From NCBI GenBank assembly GCA_031423755.1, contig JANPGC010000038.1, positions 1-23,510 on the forward strand: a stretch of 23,510 nt of DNA. Direction: 5' to 3'. The notes under the pieces are model-generated. The model worked only from the letters and a program-made list of their open reading frames with translations. It had not been told where the DNA came from and did not search any database. Shown here in pieces: positions 21,409 through 23,510 of the stretch. The DNA is from JANMEX01 sp031423755. GTDB taxonomy: Bacteria > Pseudomonadota > Alphaproteobacteria > Rhizobiales > Rhizobiaceae. Position 1 is the stretch's first letter. Each line of letters starts with the position of its first letter. Made by a program: the position numbers and the translations under genes.

Positions 21409-23361
21409 ATGGCACTGCCCCAAAATATCGCTCCGGCGCTGAGAGTCGCGCTGGAAGAACGCGGCTACGCGGAACTGACGCCGGTGCAGAGCGCCATGCT
21501 GGAGGACGGCGTTGCCGATGCCGATCTTCTTGTTTCCGCGCAAACCGGCTCCGGCAAGACGGTCGCATTCGGCATGGCGATTGCCAACAGCCTGATGGGC
21601 AAAAGCGAACGGCTCGGCATTACCGTGCAGCCATTGGCGCTGATAGTTGCGCCGACGCGCGAACTTGCGTTGCAGGTCAGCCGCGAACTCGCCTGGCTTT
21701 ATGCCGGGGCTGGAGCCAAGATGGCGACCTGCGTCGGTGGCATGGAGATGCGCAAGGAAGTCCGTTCGCTTCAGCAGGGCGCACACATTGTCGTTGGCAC
21801 GCCGGGACGTCTGCGCGACCACATCACGCGTGGTTCGCTCGACCTTGAGGCGATCAAGGCCGTCGTGCTCGACGAGGCCGACGAGATGCTCGATCTTGGC
21901 TTTCGCGAAGATCTTGAATTCATCCTCGATGCCTCGCCAAAAGAGCGCCGGACGCTGATGTTCTCGGCCACTGTTCCGGCGCAGATCGGCAAGATGGCGG
22001 CCAAATACCAGCGTGACGCCATGCGCATCGCCACCGTCGGTGAAAAGAAGCAGCACGCCGATATTGAGTACCGCCTGATGCCTGTCGCGCCGCACGAGCG
22101 CGAGAACGCGATCATCAACGCACTTCTGTATTTCGATGCGCCCAGTACCATGGTGTTCTGCTCGACACGCGAAGCGGTTAAGCATCTGGCCAGCCGTTTG
22201 GGCAACCGGGGGTTTGGCGTCGTGTCGCTGTCGGGAGAGCTGTCGCAGGCCGAGCGCACCAACGCGCTGCAGTCGATGCGCGATGGCCGTGCCCGTGTCT
22301 GCGTGGCAACCGACGTCGCAGCACGCGGCATTGATCTGCCGAACCTTGATCTTGTCATTCACGCCGACCTTCCGACCAATCCGGACACGCTGCTGCACCG
22401 TTCAGGTCGGACCGGGCGGGCAGGGCGCAAGGGCATCTGCATCCTCGTCGCGCCGATGCACCGCCGCCGCTCCGCCGAGCGGCTTCTGTCGATCGCCAAG
22501 GTTCAGGCGACGCAGGTCCGCGCACCAAGCCAGATGGACATTTACGAGCGCGACCGCGAGCGGCTTTTGAGCGGTATTGGAGCAGATTTGGAGCGCTCGC
22601 CGGAAGAGGCCGAGACCGTCACCGAACTGCTCAAGCGCCACTCGGCAGATGCAGTGGCGCTCGCCTACATCCGCATGGTTCAGGCCTCGCGCCCGACGGC
22701 AGAAGAGTTGTCAGACACGGGTATTCCAGACGTCGCCATGCCCACCGGCGAGAAGGAAGCGGACCGGTTTGACAATGGCGTCTGGTTCCGCATCCCGCAG
22801 GGCCGCAAGCACAATGTCGAGCCGCGCTGGCTGCTGCCGACGCTGTGCAAGGCCGGGCACCTGACCAAGCGCGACATCGGCTTCATCCGGCTGCTGGACA
22901 ATGAAACCCGCTTTGAAATCCGCCCCGAAAAGGCCGATGCTTTCTTCGAAGCCATTTCGAACGCCAAGGGCAGCGAGAAGGGCCTGCGCGTGTCGCGCTT
23001 CGTCGGCGACCCGAGCATCCTGCCGCCGCGCAAGGGGCCGGACGGCGAGGTCAAAACGTTTGCCGAAAAGAAGCCCTTTGCTGAAAAGAAGCCTTTCGCC
23101 GAGAAGAAGCGCTGGACCAAGGACCAAAAGTCCGCGCGTCCAAAGCGCGACGATGACCGGCCCGCGCCTTACGCCAAGCCGACAGAAGGCGGCGAGGCGC
23201 CTGCTAAGCCTTGGGCCAAGCCTGCGGGTTCTGCACCCAAGGTCTGGGATAAGCCACGCGAGGGCGCTCCGAAGGTTTGGGACAAACCAAAAAAAACCGC
23301 AGGCAAGACATTCGAAAAGCCGAACAAGCCATTCAAACCAAAGGGTAAACCGAACGGGTAA
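21409..23361 (+). CDS. DEAD-box ATP-dependent RNA helicase (DeaD/CsdA-like)
   Basis: A 650-residue RNA helicase with a complete motif set: TPVQ (24-27), AQTGSGKT (44-51), APTRELA (81-87), TPGR (131-134), DEAD (155-158), SAT (186-188), ATDVAARGID (300-309) and HRSGRTGRAGR (330-340). A DbpA-like RNA-binding domain lies at about 455-520 (HLTKRDIGFIRLLDNETRFEI). The last 120 residues are a disordered basic tail with repeats: FAEKKP in tandem (551-566) and KVWDKP twice (611-616, 622-627). Proteins of this build act in ribosome assembly and mRNA decay, often in the cold. No strong Shine-Dalgarno precedes the ATG. It lies 63 bp after the HEPN gene and may or may not share its transcript. Confidence 0.95.
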   Translation: MALPQNIAPALRVALEERGYAELTPVQSAMLEDGVADADLLVSAQTGSGKTVAFGMAIANSLMGKSERLGITVQPLALIVAPTRELALQVSRELAWLYAGAGAKMATCVGGMEMRKEVRSLQQGAHIVVGTPGRLRDHITRGSLDLEAIKAVVLDEADEMLDLGFREDLEFILDASPKERRTLMFSATVPAQIGKMAAKYQRDAMRIATVGEKKQHADIEYRLMPVAPHERENAIINALLYFDAPSTMVFCSTREAVKHLASRLGNRGFGVVSLSGELSQAERTNALQSMRDGRARVCVATDVAARGIDLPNLDLVIHADLPTNPDTLLHRSGRTGRAGRKGICILVAPMHRRRSAERLLSIAKVQATQVRAPSQMDIYERDRERLLSGIGADLERSPEEAETVTELLKRHSADAVALAYIRMVQASRPTAEELSDTGIPDVAMPTGEKEADRFDNGVWFRIPQGRKHNVEPRWLLPTLCKAGHLTKRDIGFIRLLDNETRFEIRPEKADAFFEAISNAKGSEKGLRVSRFVGDPSILPPRKGPDGEVKTFAEKKPFAEKKPFAEKKRWTKDQKSARPKRDDDRPAPYAKPTEGGEAPAKPWAKPAGSAPKVWDKPREGAPKVWDKPKKTAGKTFEKPNKPFKPKGKPNG

Positions 23362-23424
23362 ATTCTGACGTCAGCGCTGCCCTTCATCCGACATTTCGGT
23401 AAGCGTCTTCACTGTCCCTCACCT

Positions 23425-23510
23425 GCTTGCTTCGCAAGCTATCCTCTCCCCGTGGGGGAGAGGCGACGAGCGCCCATAACGTTTTCCCCTCTCCCCGCCG
23501 GGGAGAGGAT
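23425..23510. repeat. Palindromic intergenic repeat cluster, cut by window end
   Basis: Three inverted repeats follow the helicase gene: GCTTGC-TTC-GCAAGC (23425-23439), CCTCTCCCC-GTG-GGGGAGAGG (23443-23463) and CCTCTCCCC-GCC-GGGGAGAGG (23488-23508). The last two share identical 9-bp arms. Such CTCTCCCC/GGGGAGAG palindromes are, from memory, scattered in many copies between genes in Hyphomicrobiales. They have no T-run, so termination is uncertain, though they could stabilise mRNA 3' ends. Confidence 0.8.

Noticed and set aside
20566..21409. Integrated element with attL/attR at the tRNA-Leu
   Set aside because: No repeat of the tRNA 3' end is found downstream before the helicase and no integrase is present in the window.
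1..23510. CRISPR array, prophage, insertion sequence with transposase, or biosynthetic cluster
   Set aside because: No regularly spaced repeats, phage structural genes, transposase or cluster-type enzymes were seen on either strand.

Overview
The window looks like a chromosomal core region of a Hyphomicrobiales (Rhizobiales) alphaproteobacterium. The evidence is the protein families themselves (a rhizobial-type L33, a DUF6105-like small protein, GatCAB-type amidotransferase genes), a gene order pyrB-pyrC-plsY-dprA / topA-rnr-DUF983-NUDIX-MFS-rpmG that I recall as typical of the order, GC-rich codon use, a CtrA-like box, and a palindromic 'CCTCTCCCC...GGGGAGAGG' intergenic repeat. No species call is possible from sequence reading alone.

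Layout. 1-1093 holds no credible protein gene. It contains a compact three-way-junction RNA candidate ending in an intrinsic terminator (319-411) and a roughly 514-bp long inverted repeat (471-984) whose two ~209-bp arms are about 95% identical and each contain a nested cloverleaf-like fold. 1094-8663 is a minus-strand block: topA and rnr (DNA topology and RNA decay), a DUF983 membrane protein, a NUDIX hydrolase, an MFS transporter and rpmG, mostly with gaps of a few bases or start/stop overlaps. A small plus-strand gene (8925-9125) sits between topA and dprA. 9093-13159 is a second minus-strand operon, pyrB-pyrC-plsY-dprA; its pyrC product has lost the metal-binding and catalytic residues of dihydroorotase and is probably a structural partner of PyrB.

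The middle (13272-18546) carries a two-gene plus-strand membrane-protein unit preceded by a perfect DnaA box and a near-consensus CtrA box, then ruvX (minus), a UPF0173-type metal-dependent hydrolase, gatC-gatA with a clear promoter, a DUF1993 protein and a small secreted protein. 18553-20472 is minus strand: a second NUDIX hydrolase, xanthine phosphoribosyltransferase and a CinA/MoaB-like domain protein.

The most accessory-looking stretch is 20566-21345: a tRNA-Leu(UAA) followed only 10 bp after its encoded CCA by an unfamiliar gene, visibly less GC-rich than its neighbours, whose product has a HEPN ribonuclease signature (RNAIAH). A DEAD-box RNA helicase with a long repetitive basic tail follows, and the window ends inside an array of palindromic intergenic repeats.

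Most of the window is ordinary housekeeping sequence. The parts worth a second look are the structured non-coding region at the left end, the tRNA/HEPN pair, the catalytically dead PyrC and the DnaA/CtrA-marked promoter.
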